A stretch of 64,000 nucleotides of DNA from an uncultured Oscillospiraceae bacterium (GCA_910583885.1 CAJUAC010000008.1:8881-72880); one strand, 5' to 3'. Shown: positions 19,079 to 27,900, numbered from the stretch's first letter. The notes: a model not told the origin generated them from the sequence alone. Translations and numbers: made by a program.

Positions 19079-19524
19079 GTTGCAAACTCCAGTGTCATAA
19101 TCATCGCGTCCTCTTTGGGATGGGTGTAATAGCCCCGCCGCCGGCCAACCTCAGCGAAGCCCTGGCCAGCGTAAAGCGCCCTGGCCTCCTGGTTGGACTC
19201 CCGGACCTCCAGGGTGAGGAAGGCCAGCTTCTGCGCCTGGCCGTACTGCTTGAGCGCCAGCAGCAGCGCTGTCGCCACACCCTGCCGCCGTGCCGCCGGG
19301 CGGACGGCGACATTATTGATGTGGCCCTCATCCAGCACCACATGGAGGCTGGCGTAGCCCAGTAAGACGCCTGCCCCGTCCACAGCAGCCAGACCATAGG
19401 CATGTGGGTCCCCCAGCAAATCCTCCAGTATCTTCCTGGACCAGGGATCCGGGAAGCATTGCCGCTCCAGCTCCTCCATCCCGTCCAGGTGTGTGCTGTC
19501 CATAGGGACAATATGGATCTCCAT
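19069..19524 (-). CDS. rimI: Ribosomal protein S18-alanine N-acetyltransferase-like (RimI)
   Basis: 151 residues with the RimI pattern: LERQCFPDPWSRKILEDLL at the start, GYASLHVVLDEGHINNVAVRPAARRQGVATALLLAL (acetyl-CoA site), LEVRESNQEARALYAGQGFAEVGRRRGYYTHPKEDAMIM at the C-terminus. The family acetylates the N-terminal alanine of S18. The ATG at 19524 has AAAGGAG upstream; nine extra codons to 19551 are unlikely. Not next to tsaB/tsaD here, unlike many genomes. Confidence 0.85.
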   Translation of the reverse strand: MEIHIVPMDSTHLDGMEELERQCFPDPWSRKILEDLLGDPHAYGLAAVDGAGVLLGYASLHVVLDEGHINNVAVRPAARRQGVATALLLALKQYGQAQKLAFLTLEVRESNQEARALYAGQGFAEVGRRRGYYTHPKEDAMIMTLEFATWN

Positions 19525-19633
19525 AAAAACTCCTTTGAAAGAAAACTGCAACCTATATGCATCTTACAAAAAAGCCCTGTGCAGCTTCTCCTTTGTTTCT
19601 TCTCTTTTTATAAAAGAACAGAATGGGACAAGC

Positions 19634-22282
19634 CTATTTCGCCTCCAGCCAGTTCCTCCCGCTGTGGGCCTCCGCCGTCAGCGGGACGGCGAGGGCATAC
19701 ACCCCCTCCATCTCCTCCGTGAGCAGCGTCTGGACCGTGGCAGCCTCCGGCTCAGGGCACTCGACAATCAGCTCGTCATGGACCTGCATAATGAGCTTTG
19801 CCGCCAGCCCCTCCTTCTTCAGCCGCTCTGATACTTTCACCATCGCCAGCTTGATGATATCCGCCGCCGTGCCCTGGATGGGCATGTTCAGCGCCACCCG
19901 CTCCCCAAAGGAGCGCATACTGTAGTTGGAGGACTTGATCTCCGGCAGGGCCCTGCGGCGGTGGAACAGCGTCTCCACGTACCCGTCCGCCTTGGCCCGC
20001 TCAATAACGCCGTCCATGTACTGCTTGACGCCGGGGAACCGGGCAAAATAGGCGTCCATATACGCCTTCGCGTCGGCCACCGTCACCCCCAGATCCTGGG
20101 AGAGGGAAAAAGCGGAGATGCCGTAGACAATGCCGAAGTTGACCGCCTTGGCTGCCCGGCGCATCTGCGCCGTTACCTGGGGCAGGGGCACGCCGAAGAC
20201 GTGGGAGGCGGTAACAGTATGAAAGTCCTCGCCGGACAGGAACGCGTCCCGCATGGCCTCATCCCCGGAGATATGGGCCAGCAGGCGCAGCTCAATCTGG
20301 CTGTAGTCCGCGTCCACCAGCACCTTGCCCTCCTCTGCCACGAACATCCGCCGCAGCTCGCTGCCCAGCTCCGTGCGGGTGGGGATGTTCTGCAAATTGG
20401 GCTCCGTGGAGCTCAGCCGCCCGGTGGCAGTGACCGTCATCTGGAAGCTGGTGCGCACCCGGCCGTCCGGGGGAATGACCTTCAGCAGGCCGTCCACATA
20501 GGTGCTCTTCAGCTTGGCGTACTGCCGGTACTCCAGCACCTCGCCTACAATGGAGTGGACGCCCCGCAGCTTCTCCAGCACATCGGCATTGGTGGACCAG
20601 CCAGTCTTGGTCCGCTTGCCGTGGGGCATGTGCAGATCCTCAAAAAGGACCTGCCCCAGCTGCTTGGGGGAGTTGATGTTGAATTTCCCAGCATAGGAGT
20701 AGATTTTCTGTTCCAGCGTCTCAATGGCCGTGGTAAGGATGCCGCCCAGGGAGCGCAGCGCCTGCGCATCCACCCGGAAACCCGCCAGCTCCATCTCCGC
20801 CAGGACGCGGCACAGGGGCATTTCCACAGTATTGTACAGCGCCTCCGCCCCCATCTCCCGCAGCTTGGGCAGCATGGCGGCATACAGTGCGTCCACAGCG
20901 GTGACATAGCTGTCCACGGCAGCCTCCGACTCGGCGGCGTTGGCCAACAAGGAAAACGCCTCCTCGCCTAAATAGAGGGGCGGCGGCAGCTCCTGGCTGA
21001 AGTAGGAGACGTGCAGGCGGTTGATGTCGTAGCGACCCGCCGTAGCATCCAGCAGATAGCCCGCCAGGGCGGTGTCAAACACGAACCCCTCCGCCGGCAG
21101 ATGATTTTCTAGCAGGGTGCGGATCAGATCCTTCACCTCATGGGATACCTTTTTAATATCCGCCGAGAAGAGGTCCGCCAGCAGGCCGTTCCAATCCCCC
21201 TGGTAGCGGCTGAAAAACAGCTCCGCCAGCACGGCGGCATCCCGCCCGGTCTGGCACAGGACAGCCACAGCGGACAGGTCTGCCAGCGCCAGCAGCGACA
21301 CATGGTCCGCCGCCCGCCAGGCTGCCAGCAGCCTGCGGGCCTGCTCCGGCTGTGTCACCTGTTCTACAGTGACAGCGATATCCGGCGCCTCCGCCGGGGC
21401 TGCCGGGGTCCCCTGGGCGGAAAGCCCCATCTTCTCTACCAGTTTATGGAACTCCAGCCGTAAAAAGATCTGGTACAGCTCCGGCCTGGCCGGGCGGCGG
21501 AGGTTTTCCTCCGGGTCAAACACCAGGGGCGCATCGGTGACGATGGTGGCCAGGCGGTAGCTCATCCGGGCGCTCTCCTCCCCCTCAGCCAGCCGCTTGA
21601 CGGCGGCGGGCTTGGCCTCGATCTCCGGCATGGCGGCATACAGCGCGTCCACGGTCTGGTAGCGCTGGATGAGGGCCATAGCGGTCTTCTCCCCCACGCC
21701 CTTCACCCCCGGGATATTGTCCGAGGCATCCCCCATGAGTGCCTTGAGATCAATCATATGGATGGGGTCGAAGCCGTATTCCTCCCAAAAGCTCTCCGGC
21801 GTCATGTCCTTGGTGGAGGTCTGCCCCATGCGGGTGGAAACCAGCTTGACCTTGGTATGGCCGGTGATGAGCTGGAGGCTGTCCTTGTCCCCCGTCACCA
21901 CCACGCAGTCCCAGCCGACTGCCTCACAGCGGCGGGAGATCGTGCCGATGAGGTCGTCCGCCTCATACCCCGCCAGCTCGTAACGGGGGATGTCCATGGC
22001 GTCCAGCACTTCCTTGAGCACGGGCATCTGCTGGGCCAGCTCCTCGGGCATCCCCTTGCGCTGGGCCTTATAGCCGTCGTAGGACAGATGGCGGAAGGTA
22101 GGCTCCCGCCGGTCAAAGGTGACGCACAGGGCCTGGGGGTCCTCCTCCTCCAGCAGACGCTGGAGGGTGGTCACAAAGCCGTAAACCGCGTTGGTGTACA
22201 GCCCCTCCCGGGTGGTCAGGGGACGGACGCCGTAAAAGGACCTGTTGACGATGCTGTTGCCGTCAATCACCATCAGTTTCAT
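19634..22282 (-). CDS. polA: DNA polymerase I
   Basis: 882 residues. N-terminal 5'-nuclease domain (IDGNSIVNRSFYG, YEADDLIGTI, TGDKDSLQLI, LKALMGDASDNIPGVKGVGEKTA), a middle exonuclease-like domain and a full family A polymerase domain (TGRLSSTEPNLQNIP, motif A VDADYSQIELRLLAH, motif B RRAAKAVNFGIVYGIS, motif C MQVHDELIVE). In the middle domain the DxE of the proofreading site is replaced by LLALADLSA, so 3'-5' exonuclease activity should be absent, as in Bacillus PolA. AGGAGG precedes the ATG. Confidence 0.97.
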   Translation of the reverse strand: MKLMVIDGNSIVNRSFYGVRPLTTREGLYTNAVYGFVTTLQRLLEEEDPQALCVTFDRREPTFRHLSYDGYKAQRKGMPEELAQQMPVLKEVLDAMDIPRYELAGYEADDLIGTISRRCEAVGWDCVVVTGDKDSLQLITGHTKVKLVSTRMGQTSTKDMTPESFWEEYGFDPIHMIDLKALMGDASDNIPGVKGVGEKTAMALIQRYQTVDALYAAMPEIEAKPAAVKRLAEGEESARMSYRLATIVTDAPLVFDPEENLRRPARPELYQIFLRLEFHKLVEKMGLSAQGTPAAPAEAPDIAVTVEQVTQPEQARRLLAAWRAADHVSLLALADLSAVAVLCQTGRDAAVLAELFFSRYQGDWNGLLADLFSADIKKVSHEVKDLIRTLLENHLPAEGFVFDTALAGYLLDATAGRYDINRLHVSYFSQELPPPLYLGEEAFSLLANAAESEAAVDSYVTAVDALYAAMLPKLREMGAEALYNTVEMPLCRVLAEMELAGFRVDAQALRSLGGILTTAIETLEQKIYSYAGKFNINSPKQLGQVLFEDLHMPHGKRTKTGWSTNADVLEKLRGVHSIVGEVLEYRQYAKLKSTYVDGLLKVIPPDGRVRTSFQMTVTATGRLSSTEPNLQNIPTRTELGSELRRMFVAEEGKVLVDADYSQIELRLLAHISGDEAMRDAFLSGEDFHTVTASHVFGVPLPQVTAQMRRAAKAVNFGIVYGISAFSLSQDLGVTVADAKAYMDAYFARFPGVKQYMDGVIERAKADGYVETLFHRRRALPEIKSSNYSMRSFGERVALNMPIQGTAADIIKLAMVKVSERLKKEGLAAKLIMQVHDELIVECPEPEAATVQTLLTEEMEGVYALAVPLTAEAHSGRNWLEAK

Positions 22283-22329
22283 GGGGGTTCCTCCTGTATC
22301 TCAGCATAATGCATAACACGCCAGAATAG

Positions 22330-22357
22330 AGTATACCACATTTTGCCAAAAATACAA
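22330..22357 (-). promoter_or_regulatory. Probable polA promoter
   Basis: On the minus strand TTGTAT, 16-base spacer, TATACT, about 48 bases upstream of the polA start. Confidence 0.5.
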
Positions 22358-22470
22358 CCAAAAAACTTGAAATAGGCTGGATTTGACTTTTTCCAGCCCA
22401 TCCGCAGGGGGAATCCCCGGCACCCGGGAGGGAAGCGCCCCCATCCTGGCCGCCTTTCCCCGCAAAAAGG

Positions 22471-22510
22471 GGAGATCCCCCGGCGGCCAAGGCCGCACCG
22501 GGGGATCTCC
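22471..22510 (-). terminator. Strong intrinsic terminator
   Basis: Perfect 13-base arms GGAGATCCCCCGG and CCGGGGGATCTCC, with a further GGCC pairing in the loop. On the minus strand the stem is followed by CCTTTTT. It ends the small membrane protein gene at 22521 just ahead of the polA promoter. Confidence 0.85.
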
Positions 22511-22520
22511 AGCAATGGGA

Positions 22521-22712
22521 TCATTCGCAGAGCAGATCGTCATCGTAATCGTCAAATTCAGGGCAGCAGCGGCGCTTTCCGCACACGGCGTTTTTCGCCG
22601 CAACAGCCTCCTCCGCCAGCTTGTCCCAGAAACCGATTACTACGCAGATGAGCCCAGCCAATGCCAGGGACAGGCCGACGATTTTCAGGACAAAACGCCA
22701 TGTACTCTTCAT
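22521..22712 (-). CDS. Small single-span membrane protein
   Basis: 63 residues: basic start MKSTWRF, one hydrophobic helix (about residues 8-28, VLKIVGLSLALAGLICVVIG), then a cytoplasm- or surface-facing tail with CGKRRCCPEFDDYDDD. GGAGGT stands six bases before the ATG at 22712, and a strong terminator follows, so it is a separate transcription unit. I do not recognise the family. Four cysteines in the tail might bind metal, which is only a guess. Confidence 0.65.
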   Translation of the reverse strand: MKSTWRFVLKIVGLSLALAGLICVVIGFWDKLAEEAVAAKNAVCGKRRCCPEFDDYDDDLLCE

Positions 22713-22820
22713 GGTAGGACCTCCCAAATCTAAAATACTTTCTTAGTATATATCAAACCGGCGGAAATTACAATATATTTTTCGGCGGACAGTAACAAAA
22801 ACAGAAAATCGTGCCAATAC

Positions 22821-23219
22821 CTAACCGGTCGTAAAGCCATTGACCTCCGCATGGGCCACATAGGTGCCCAGCTCATCCCGGACCTCCACCTGGTAGAGGC
22901 AGGTGGTTCGGCCTGCCTTGCGGCAGGAGGCCTCTGCCAGCAGCTCAGAGCCCTTGGCGGGGGCGAGGAAGGTGATCGACACGTGCTGGGAGACTGTGAC
23001 CCGCTCCGAAAAGCCGTTGGCGGCCACGGCGAAGGCAAAGTCCGCCAGAGTAAAGACTGCACCGCCCATAGGGGCGTTATTGGCGTTCATGTGCTCCGGG
23101 CGCAGCCGGAGGCGGCATACCGCCCGGCCGGGCTCCGCCTCCCAGATCTCCGCGCCGGTCAGCTTAACGGCGAAGCAGTCGGCCTGGAAGCGCTTGTTCA
23201 GTTCTGTAAGGGCAGGCAT
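22821..23219 (-). CDS. PaaI-type hotdog thioesterase
   Basis: 132 residues of the hotdog fold: the central helix motif NANNAPMGGAVFTLADFAFAVAAN (about 45-68) with the conserved GGAVFTLAD, then SITFLAPAKGSELLAEA and YQVEVRDELGTYVAHAEVNGF. Such enzymes hydrolyse acyl-CoA thioesters, often phenylacetyl-type; the substrate here is unknown. GAGGT lies seven bases before the ATG. It follows the truncated spoVAD on the same strand with a 120-base gap. Confidence 0.82.
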   Translation of the reverse strand: MPALTELNKRFQADCFAVKLTGAEIWEAEPGRAVCRLRLRPEHMNANNAPMGGAVFTLADFAFAVAANGFSERVTVSQHVSITFLAPAKGSELLAEASCRKAGRTTCLYQVEVRDELGTYVAHAEVNGFTTG

Positions 23220-23338
23220 CGCTTGTACCTCGTTTCCTTATCAAATTGGATTGCTCCGTGTTTATTGTAGCACAGGCGGGCGGGCGCGGCAAGGCGTGTG
23301 ATGCAGCCATGGCATGGCCTCCGCCTGGTTTGTCCTAA

Positions 23339-23974
23339 TCAGGCAGCAGCGGGGGCCATCGCAGCACCCATATTGTTGGCATCGGTGATGCCCTTGTCCA
23401 CGATCTTCCCACAGGTCACGGTCGTGACACGCGGTCCCTCGCCCTCAGCCCCCAGGATCACACAGCCGGAGGCTGTGGCTGTCCACTGTGCTGTCGGGGT
23501 GCGCTGGCTGCCGTAGGGGACCGGCATACGGTACTGCCGCTCCGCCGTGCAGAAGTGGCTGGATGTCATCGCAGCGGCCCGCTGGGCAAAGCCGCCGGCG
23601 ATGAGCAGGGAGCCCAGGGCCAGGGACTCCCCCATGGTGGAGCAGGCGCCGTAGAGGCCATAAAAGGGGATGCCAAAATCCCGCAGGCCAAAGGATGTGC
23701 CGATGCACTGGTTGAGCAGGTCCCCGGCCAGGATATAGTCCAGGTCCTCCGGGGAGAGGGTTGCCTTCTCCAGCGCCTTGCTCAGCGCGGTCTTCTGCAT
23801 GGTGCTCTCCGCCTTCTCCCAGGTCTTTTCCCCGAAGAAGCTGTCCTCGCACAGGTGGTCAAAGTAGGCGCGCAGCGGTCCCTCCCCCTCCTGCCTGCCG
23901 CCAACGGCGGCGTGGGAGAGGATGACGCTGGGCCGCGCAAGGGCGACTGTCTGCCGCCCCAATCGGTTCTGCAT
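23339..23974 (-). pseudogene. spoVAD: C-terminally truncated stage V sporulation protein AD
   Basis: The 211 residues match the first two thirds of SpoVAD, a thiolase-like protein needed for dipicolinate uptake into spores: PSVILSHAAVGGRQEGEGPL, ILAGDLLNQCIGTSFGLRDFGIPFYGLYGACSTMGESL and GKIVDKGITDANNMGAAMAPAAA. The family normally continues for about 120 more residues after this point; here a TGA follows at once and neither of the other frames downstream resumes the homology. The usual spoVAC and spoVAE partners are absent. GGAGGCG precedes the ATG. Probably a partial duplicate whose intact copy lies elsewhere; a functional short form cannot be excluded. Confidence 0.75.
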
Positions 23975-24238
23975 TGTCTCGCCTCCATAAAACCAGAATG
24001 CCGGGCTTTTCCCGGCCCGTGACGTTATTCTGTACAGTTTTCACCAGAATATGAATGGAGGCCGGATGCACCAGCCTCAGCGGATGGTGGGATGCTCCCG
24101 CCGGATACATAAAAATGCTCTGAGAATCAGTTGAACAGAGCTGCAAGCTGTGGTATGATGGTGGAAAACTGTGTGGAAACCGGTTGTCTGCTTTCCTCCG
24201 TATTCCGCAATTTTCCCGTTTTTGTAGGATTCTTGATA
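23975..24238. other. Gap upstream of spoVAD remnant and rluA-like gene
   Basis: Divergent gap of about 330 bases in total. On the minus strand a weak spore-type promoter may exist (TCATATT, 15 bases, CAGAATA, near 24030-24060), and a small GCCGGG/CCCGGC hairpin lies at about 24000-24016 in the leader. No further gene was seen. Confidence 0.35.
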
Positions 24239-24267
24239 TTGAAAACTGCGGCGGAGTGTTATATAAT
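24239..24267 (+). promoter_or_regulatory. Sigma-A type promoter for the pseudouridine synthase gene
   Basis: TTGAAA at 24239-24244, 17-base spacer, TATAAT at 24262-24267; the ATG lies 36 bases downstream after a GGGGGG ribosome site. Confidence 0.8.
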
Positions 24268-24302
24268 TTTGTTCAGATTATACAGATAGCTGGGGGGATA
24301 TC

Positions 24303-25187
24303 ATGGCGGGGCTGGAGCTGGTCGTAACGGCGCAGCAGGGCGGGCGGACGGTCCGTTCCCTGCTCAAGAGGGAGCTGGGCCTTTCTACCGCCCGTGTCAA
24401 CCGGTTAAAGCGGACGGAAACCGGCCTGACTGTAAACGGTGCGCGTGTGTTCACCAACGCAGTCCTGCAAGAGGGGGATCGCCTGGCGGTAGACCTGGAT
24501 GCGGCGGAGCGCCCCTCGGCGGTGGAGCCCATCCCCATGGAGCTCCCCATCTGCTATGAGGACGACTCCCTGCTGATCCTGGACAAGCCCGCGCCCCTGG
24601 CGGTGATCCCCTCCTCGTTGGCCCCCCAGGAGCCCTCCCTGGCCTGCGGCCTGGCATACTATCTGGGCCCCACTGCCGCCATCCATCCGGTCAACCGGCT
24701 GGACCGTGGTACCACCGGCCTGATGGCTGTTGCCAAAAACGGGTGGGTTCACGACAGGCTGCGCCGGCAGCTCCACAGCGGGGCCTTCTCCCGGCAGTAC
24801 CTGGCTGTCTGCGTGGGCGTACCTCAGCCGCCGGCTGGGACAGTGGACCGCCCGATTGGCCGCGCCCCCGGTTCCGCTGTGAAGCGGCAGGTTGACCCGG
24901 CGGGCCAGCCGGCTGTTACGGATTACCGGGTGCTGGAGACAAGTGGGGCGCTGTCCCTGGTGGAGCTGGCCCCCCGTACCGGGCGCACCCACCAGCTCCG
25001 TGTCCATATGGCCAGCTTGGGCTGCCCCCTGGCGGGGGATTGGCTCTATGGCGTGGAGGACCGGCTGCTGATCGCCCGGCCCGCGCTCCACGCCAGAAGC
25101 CTGGCGCTGCTGCACCCTGTCACCGGCCGGCCCCTCTCCCTGTCCGCCCCCCTGCCGGCAGATATGAAAAAACTACTGGAGCGATGA
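24303..25187 (+). CDS. RluA-family pseudouridine synthase
   Basis: 294 residues. N-terminal S4-like domain (RTVRSLLKRELGLSTARVNRLK ... GLTVNGARV), then the catalytic domain with YEDDSLLILDKPAPLAVIPS, the active-site VNRLDRGTTGLMAVAKN (Asp is the catalytic residue), FSRQYLAVCVG, and PRTGRTHQLRVHMASLGCPLAGDWLYG. The S4-RluA layout resembles RluD/RluC; which uridines in rRNA or tRNA it modifies is not deducible. It leads a run of three plus-strand genes with three bases to the next start. Confidence 0.92.
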   Translation: MAGLELVVTAQQGGRTVRSLLKRELGLSTARVNRLKRTETGLTVNGARVFTNAVLQEGDRLAVDLDAAERPSAVEPIPMELPICYEDDSLLILDKPAPLAVIPSSLAPQEPSLACGLAYYLGPTAAIHPVNRLDRGTTGLMAVAKNGWVHDRLRRQLHSGAFSRQYLAVCVGVPQPPAGTVDRPIGRAPGSAVKRQVDPAGQPAVTDYRVLETSGALSLVELAPRTGRTHQLRVHMASLGCPLAGDWLYGVEDRLLIARPALHARSLALLHPVTGRPLSLSAPLPADMKKLLER

Positions 25188-25190
25188 GCT

Positions 25191-26123
25191 ATGTCCGAGC
25201 TGATTTTTCTTGACCTGGAGTGGAATACCACCTTTTACCGCAGCAAGGGCGGGGAGCGCCTGCCCTTCCACGAGCTGATCGAGGTGGCCGCCATCAAAGT
25301 GGAGCAGGATACCGGCGCTATGCTGGACTCCTTCCACAGCTATATCCATCCCAAGGTGAGCCGCAAAATTGAGAGCCGTACCTACCGGCTGCTGCCCTAT
25401 GAGCGGGAAGAGCTGCGGGAGCTGCTGGGCAATGCCCCTGGTTTCCTGGATCTGGGCCCGGCCTTCCTGCGCTGGTGCGGGAAGGACCCCGTATTTGTCG
25501 AGTGGGGCAACAACGATGTGGAGGTGCTGCTGAAGAACTTCGAGTTCCACAGGCTCTCCTTTGACGCGGACTGGAAGTGCGAATATTTCGACCTGCAATA
25601 TGTCTACCAGAAGCTGTTGGACGGCAACCTGGGCTGCCAGCCCTCCCTGGAGAAGGCGGTGACAGAGCTGGAGATGGAGACGGACCTGGATTTCCACAGC
25701 GCATGGAATGACACCTATTACACGGTCCTGGTCTACCAGACCCTGCTGGACCGGTTTGACAACCTCTCTCTCTTCCGCCGCCCGCCGAAGCAAAAGGGCC
25801 TGCCGCCCCTCTGGGAGCTGGCGCTTGGCTCCTTCGATACCCGCTGGGCCTGCAAGAACCGGCCCGAGATTGCCCACCCCGTGTGCCCCCTGTGCGGGCA
25901 GCCGCTGGCCGCCGGGCGCTGGGTGCGCACCACACCCACAGAACAGGTCCTGCGCTGCAAATGCCGGGAGCACCGCCGGCTGTACCTGGTTGTCACCACG
26001 GAGAAGGACGGCCTCCAGTGGGCTGGCAAAGCCACCATCTACAAGGATGCCGGTCCGATTGCCGACCGCTACCGCAAAACCTGCCGCAAGCTCCAGGAGC
26101 GCCGGCAGCGGACCAGCGTATAG
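25191..26123 (+). CDS. DEDD-type 3'-5' exonuclease
   Basis: 310 residues. The exonuclease domain shows FLDLEWN (Asp8, Glu10), VEWGNNDVEVL (third acidic residue) and FHSAWNDTYYT (His and last Asp), so the DEDDh set is complete; the order resembles KapD/PolC-type exonucleases. The C-terminal quarter has cysteine pairs CPLCGQPL and LRCKCREH, a likely zinc ribbon that could bind nucleic acid. Target is unknown. Starts three bases after the pseudouridine synthase stop. Confidence 0.82.
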   Translation: MSELIFLDLEWNTTFYRSKGGERLPFHELIEVAAIKVEQDTGAMLDSFHSYIHPKVSRKIESRTYRLLPYEREELRELLGNAPGFLDLGPAFLRWCGKDPVFVEWGNNDVEVLLKNFEFHRLSFDADWKCEYFDLQYVYQKLLDGNLGCQPSLEKAVTELEMETDLDFHSAWNDTYYTVLVYQTLLDRFDNLSLFRRPPKQKGLPPLWELALGSFDTRWACKNRPEIAHPVCPLCGQPLAAGRWVRTTPTEQVLRCKCREHRRLYLVVTTEKDGLQWAGKATIYKDAGPIADRYRKTCRKLQERRQRTSV

Positions 26124-26167
26124 GGCCTTCGGCTGCGCTGGTATACATTGGAAAGGATGTGTATGCG

Positions 26168-26668
26168 GTGAATACTGTCGAGCTGAAGCCATATGAGAGC
26201 AGCTACGAACCAATTGTCCTTCATGACATTATTGCGTTTTGGAAGACCCATTATGCGGATGACACGCTGGATGACGCCCGGCGCGACCTGGAAAACTGGA
26301 CCGGCCCCAGCCACGAGCTGTATGTCATCCTTTTTGACGGCAGTGCCGTGGGGTTCCTCCACATGGGCAGCCGGGGCGGCGCCTGCGACTGGCTGGAGGA
26401 TATATTTGTCCGGGAGGAGTACCGCAGCAGGGGCATCGGCGGGCAGGCGGTCCAGCTGGTATGGGACGCGCTCCGGGCGCAGGGCCTGGAAACCATGTAC
26501 CTGGAGGTTGTCCCGTCCAACGAGGCCGCGCTCCGGCTCTACCACAGGCTGGGCTTCTGCAACCTGAACACGGTGACGCTGAACCGCTCTGTTAAGCAAA
26601 AATCCCAGGTAGGGACAGAGACTATCCACGGCCTGCCCTTCAAAACCTACCGCCCCCACCAGGGCTGA
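26168..26668 (+). CDS. GNAT acetyltransferase
   Basis: 166 residues: VILFDGSAVGFLHMG, LEDIFVREEYRSRGIGGQAVQLVWDALRAQG (acetyl-CoA loop, about residues 76-105), YLEVVPSNEAALRLYHRLGFCNLNTVTLNR. The start is taken as the GTG at 26168 because AAAGGA is ten bases upstream and the preceding open frame only covers the end of the exonuclease gene in another phase. Last gene of the three-gene unit; terminator at 26703. Substrate unknown. Confidence 0.8.
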   Translation: MNTVELKPYESSYEPIVLHDIIAFWKTHYADDTLDDARRDLENWTGPSHELYVILFDGSAVGFLHMGSRGGACDWLEDIFVREEYRSRGIGGQAVQLVWDALRAQGLETMYLEVVPSNEAALRLYHRLGFCNLNTVTLNRSVKQKSQVGTETIHGLPFKTYRPHQG

Positions 26669-26702
26669 GGCTGGGTGAGCTGTGCCATACGGATCAAATA
26701 AC

Positions 26703-26736
26703 AGGGCCGGGACCGCCCATAAGCGGTCCCGGCCCT
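26703..26736 (+). terminator. GC-rich terminator hairpin
   Basis: Perfect 14-base arms AGGGCCGGGACCGC and GCGGTCCCGGCCCT with loop CCATAA, 35 bases after the GNAT stop. It lacks a T tract and runs directly into the palindromic repeat. Confidence 0.7.
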
Positions 26737-26775
26737 AAGAACCTGTATTCCCAGGCTGGGAATACAGGTTCTTAG
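26735..26775. repeat. Palindromic intergenic repeat, perfect copy
   Basis: Arms CTAAGAACCTGTATTCCCAG (26735-26754) and its exact reverse complement (26756-26775) around a single G, giving a 41-base near-cruciform. It abuts the stop of the ylbJ-like gene. Related copies are at 14151, 27827 and 32203. Confidence 0.85.
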
Positions 26776-26779
26776 CATC

Positions 26780-27700
26780 TTAAATCCCCTGGCTCCAGAC
26801 CAGCGCCGCCGTCCCCACCGCCAAAAGCGCGGATACCCCCGCCTGCACCGCTTTCCCAGCCCAGTGCCAGCGGAAGGAGAGCCCTGCTGGGGCGGTGACG
26901 GATAAGGCCTGGCAGTGGACAGACAGGCCGCCCCACCCCACGATGGCGGCAGCGGCGGCCCACCCAGCCTGCCCCGGGGTGAGGGCAGCCATCCCCGTCA
27001 CCATCTCCAGGGCCCCCAGGGCAAGGGCAGGCAGTTGGATGGGCGGCAGGGCGGCCAGTACCCGGAAGAGGACCACAAAGGCGCAGATGTTGATTGTAGA
27101 CGCCGCCGCACCGGACACAGCAGTGGTCAGCGCCTGTGGGAACGGCACTACCTTTACCGGCAGGCTGCTGCGCAGGAGGGCCGGCCCCCGGTCCCGGCTG
27201 AGGCGGCAGAGGAACATCCCCGCCAGCAGTGCGGCAGCGGTATGGAGCAGGTACAGGTACACCCCCGCGCGGGGATCCCCCAGGACCCCTGTACCCACAT
27301 AGCCCAGGAGGAACGCGGGACCGCAGTTGTCGCAGAAGCCCAGCAGCAGCTCCGCCTCCTGGCGGGTGATCTGGCCCTGGGTGTAGAGGTCGGCGGTGGT
27401 CTTGGCCCCAGAGGGGTAGCCGCCCAGCAGGCCAGTCAGCAGCGGCAGGGCGCAGATGCCCCGCAGGCCGAACATCGGCCCCATAAAGGGGGCGCAAAAT
27501 CCTTGCAGCCGTTCCGCCAGCCCCAGCTGGAGCAGCAGGGACACCACTGCGAAAAAGGGGAACAGGGACGGGATTACCGTCCGGGCGCACAGGCCCAGCC
27601 CCTCCCGGACAGCCTGGGTGGATGCCTCGGGCCGGAGGAGGAGCAGTGCGCCAACTGATAGGGCCGCCAGCAGCGGCAGCAGCTTTTTCATCATCATCAC
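26780..27700 (-). CDS. ylbJ: YlbJ-like sporulation membrane protein (nucleoside-recognition/GATE type)
   Basis: 306 residues, polytopic. The N-terminal GLGLCARTVIPSLFPFFAVVSLL and LTGLLGGYPSGAKTTADLYTQGQIT with FCDNCGPAFLLGYVG match the YlbJ group of nucleoside-recognition-domain proteins, linked to spore formation in Bacillus; the C-terminus shows ASTINICAFVVLFRVL and a matching second gate-like repeat. It is shorter than Bacillus YlbJ (about 400 residues). Start is one of four consecutive ATGs and no strong ribosome site is visible. Confidence 0.7.
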   Translation of the reverse strand: MMMMKKLLPLLAALSVGALLLLRPEASTQAVREGLGLCARTVIPSLFPFFAVVSLLLQLGLAERLQGFCAPFMGPMFGLRGICALPLLTGLLGGYPSGAKTTADLYTQGQITRQEAELLLGFCDNCGPAFLLGYVGTGVLGDPRAGVYLYLLHTAAALLAGMFLCRLSRDRGPALLRSSLPVKVVPFPQALTTAVSGAAASTINICAFVVLFRVLAALPPIQLPALALGALEMVTGMAALTPGQAGWAAAAAIVGWGGLSVHCQALSVTAPAGLSFRWHWAGKAVQAGVSALLAVGTAALVWSQGI

Positions 27701-27826
27701 CAGCAGAGACTATGCCTCTGGGGGACAGGTTATACCTGTCCCCCAGCCTTCTGGCAAAAATTCATCAAATATTCATTCATTTCCCCTTCTGTTTGATATA
27801 ATATCCGAAAGACAGTGGCCCTTTGG

Positions 27827-27855
27827 GGTATTGCCCCGGCTGCGGATACAGGTTC
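27827..27855. repeat. Palindromic intergenic repeat, degenerate half copy
   Basis: The segment from 27834 matches 19 of 22 bases of the right arm region of the perfect copy (ending GATACAGGTTC); the left arm is reduced to GGTATTGCCC. Confidence 0.5.
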
Positions 27856-27900
27856 CCGCCAAAGGAAGGGTAAAAAAACGGACAATTTATCAAATTTTTC

